From the NCBI GenBank assembly GCA_017302355.1, contig JAFLDQ010000018.1, positions 1-32,956 of the forward strand: DNA of 32,956 nt, read 5' to 3'. The notes below the pieces were generated by a model. The model was not told the DNA's origin. It made no database searches and was given only the letters and a program-made list of their open reading frames with translations. The position numbers and the translations under genes were made by a program. This document shows positions 32,836-32,956 of the stretch, piece after piece. The DNA is from Dechloromonas sp. (lineage in GTDB: Bacteria; Pseudomonadota; Gammaproteobacteria; Burkholderiales; Rhodocyclaceae). Every line of letters begins with the position of its first letter. Within the stretch, counting starts at the first letter, position 1.

Positions 32836-32956
32836 GCATCCGCCAGTTCTTCACGACGTACTCCTGAATCTCGGCCTTGATCAGGTAGATGGCGAAGGAA
32901 ACCAGGCGCACACCACGCGTCGGGTCGAAGCGCTTCACCGCCTTCATCAGCCCGAT
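32831..32956 (-). pseudogene. rpoH: rpoH (sigma-32) fragment at right edge
   Basis: Read on the minus strand from the window end: [20 protein letters not shown], then [20 protein letters not shown], then LK. This is region 2 of the heat-shock sigma factor RpoH (close to the E. coli sequence around [20 protein letters not shown]...NWRIVK). The similarity stops exactly where czcC begins. RpoH would normally continue with VxxATTKAQRKLFF; here it runs into antisense czcC. The start of the gene is outside the window. Confidence 0.75.

Overview
The window is GC-rich, with most coding stretches clearly above 60% GC by eye. Gene content (FtrABCD-type iron uptake, HemP, ATP-cone class Ia ribonucleotide reductase, a sigma-32 fragment, CzcI/CzcC) points to a betaproteobacterium, plausibly Rhodocyclales. 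The organism call is inference. The dominant theme is metal acquisition, mainly iron and probably heme, with nickel sensing and heavy-metal export at the right end.

Layout. 1-720: broken DNA at lower GC, an IS256-family transposase piece (minus) abutting a D12-class adenine methylase that lacks its N-terminus. 1027-2427 (plus): a polyferredoxin membrane protein. 2471-9784 (all minus, transcribed right to left): hemP, tonB, exbB, exbD, ftrA (P19), an outer-membrane porin, ftrB (cupredoxin), ftrC (FTR1 permease), ftrD (polyferredoxin), a possible 26-codon ORF and an HMA_2-type protein. 9861-14160: nrdA, nrdB and a GNAT acetyltransferase, overlapping end to start. They are preceded by a complete cobalamin riboswitch, a hairpin over the nrdA ribosome binding site and two NrdR-like boxes. 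14574-16635: an uncharacterised operon under Fur-like boxes (24-codon ORF, 71-aa protein, coiled-coil protein, DUF2325 protein). 16814-19835: a TonB-dependent receptor, a four-helix membrane protein and a c'-like cytochrome. 20121-27375: a second TonB receptor, an exported and membrane-anchored CobN-like protein, a MotA/TolQ/ExbB protein and a DUF2149 protein, the same order as HmuR-S-U-V heme loci of Bacteroidetes. 27710-29498: NikR and an orphan PAS histidine kinase. 29652-31409: a SWIM zinc-finger protein. 31739-32835 (plus): czcI and a czcC that stops abruptly at 32.83 kb, where an rpoH fragment on the other strand begins.

How it fits together. TonB/ExbBD would energise both receptors. 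FtrABCD would bring ferrous/ferric iron across the inner membrane with redox help from polyferredoxins. The CobN-like operon looks built to work on an imported tetrapyrrole in the periplasm with its own ExbB/ExbD-like pair. Fur-like palindromes lie upstream of hemP, the DUF2325 operon and both receptor operons. The most unusual signal is a C-rich leader made of GCCAGCC units on the coding strand, a short distance upstream of at least six of these genes or operons. No standard feature type explains it, and it may be a shared post-transcriptional element.
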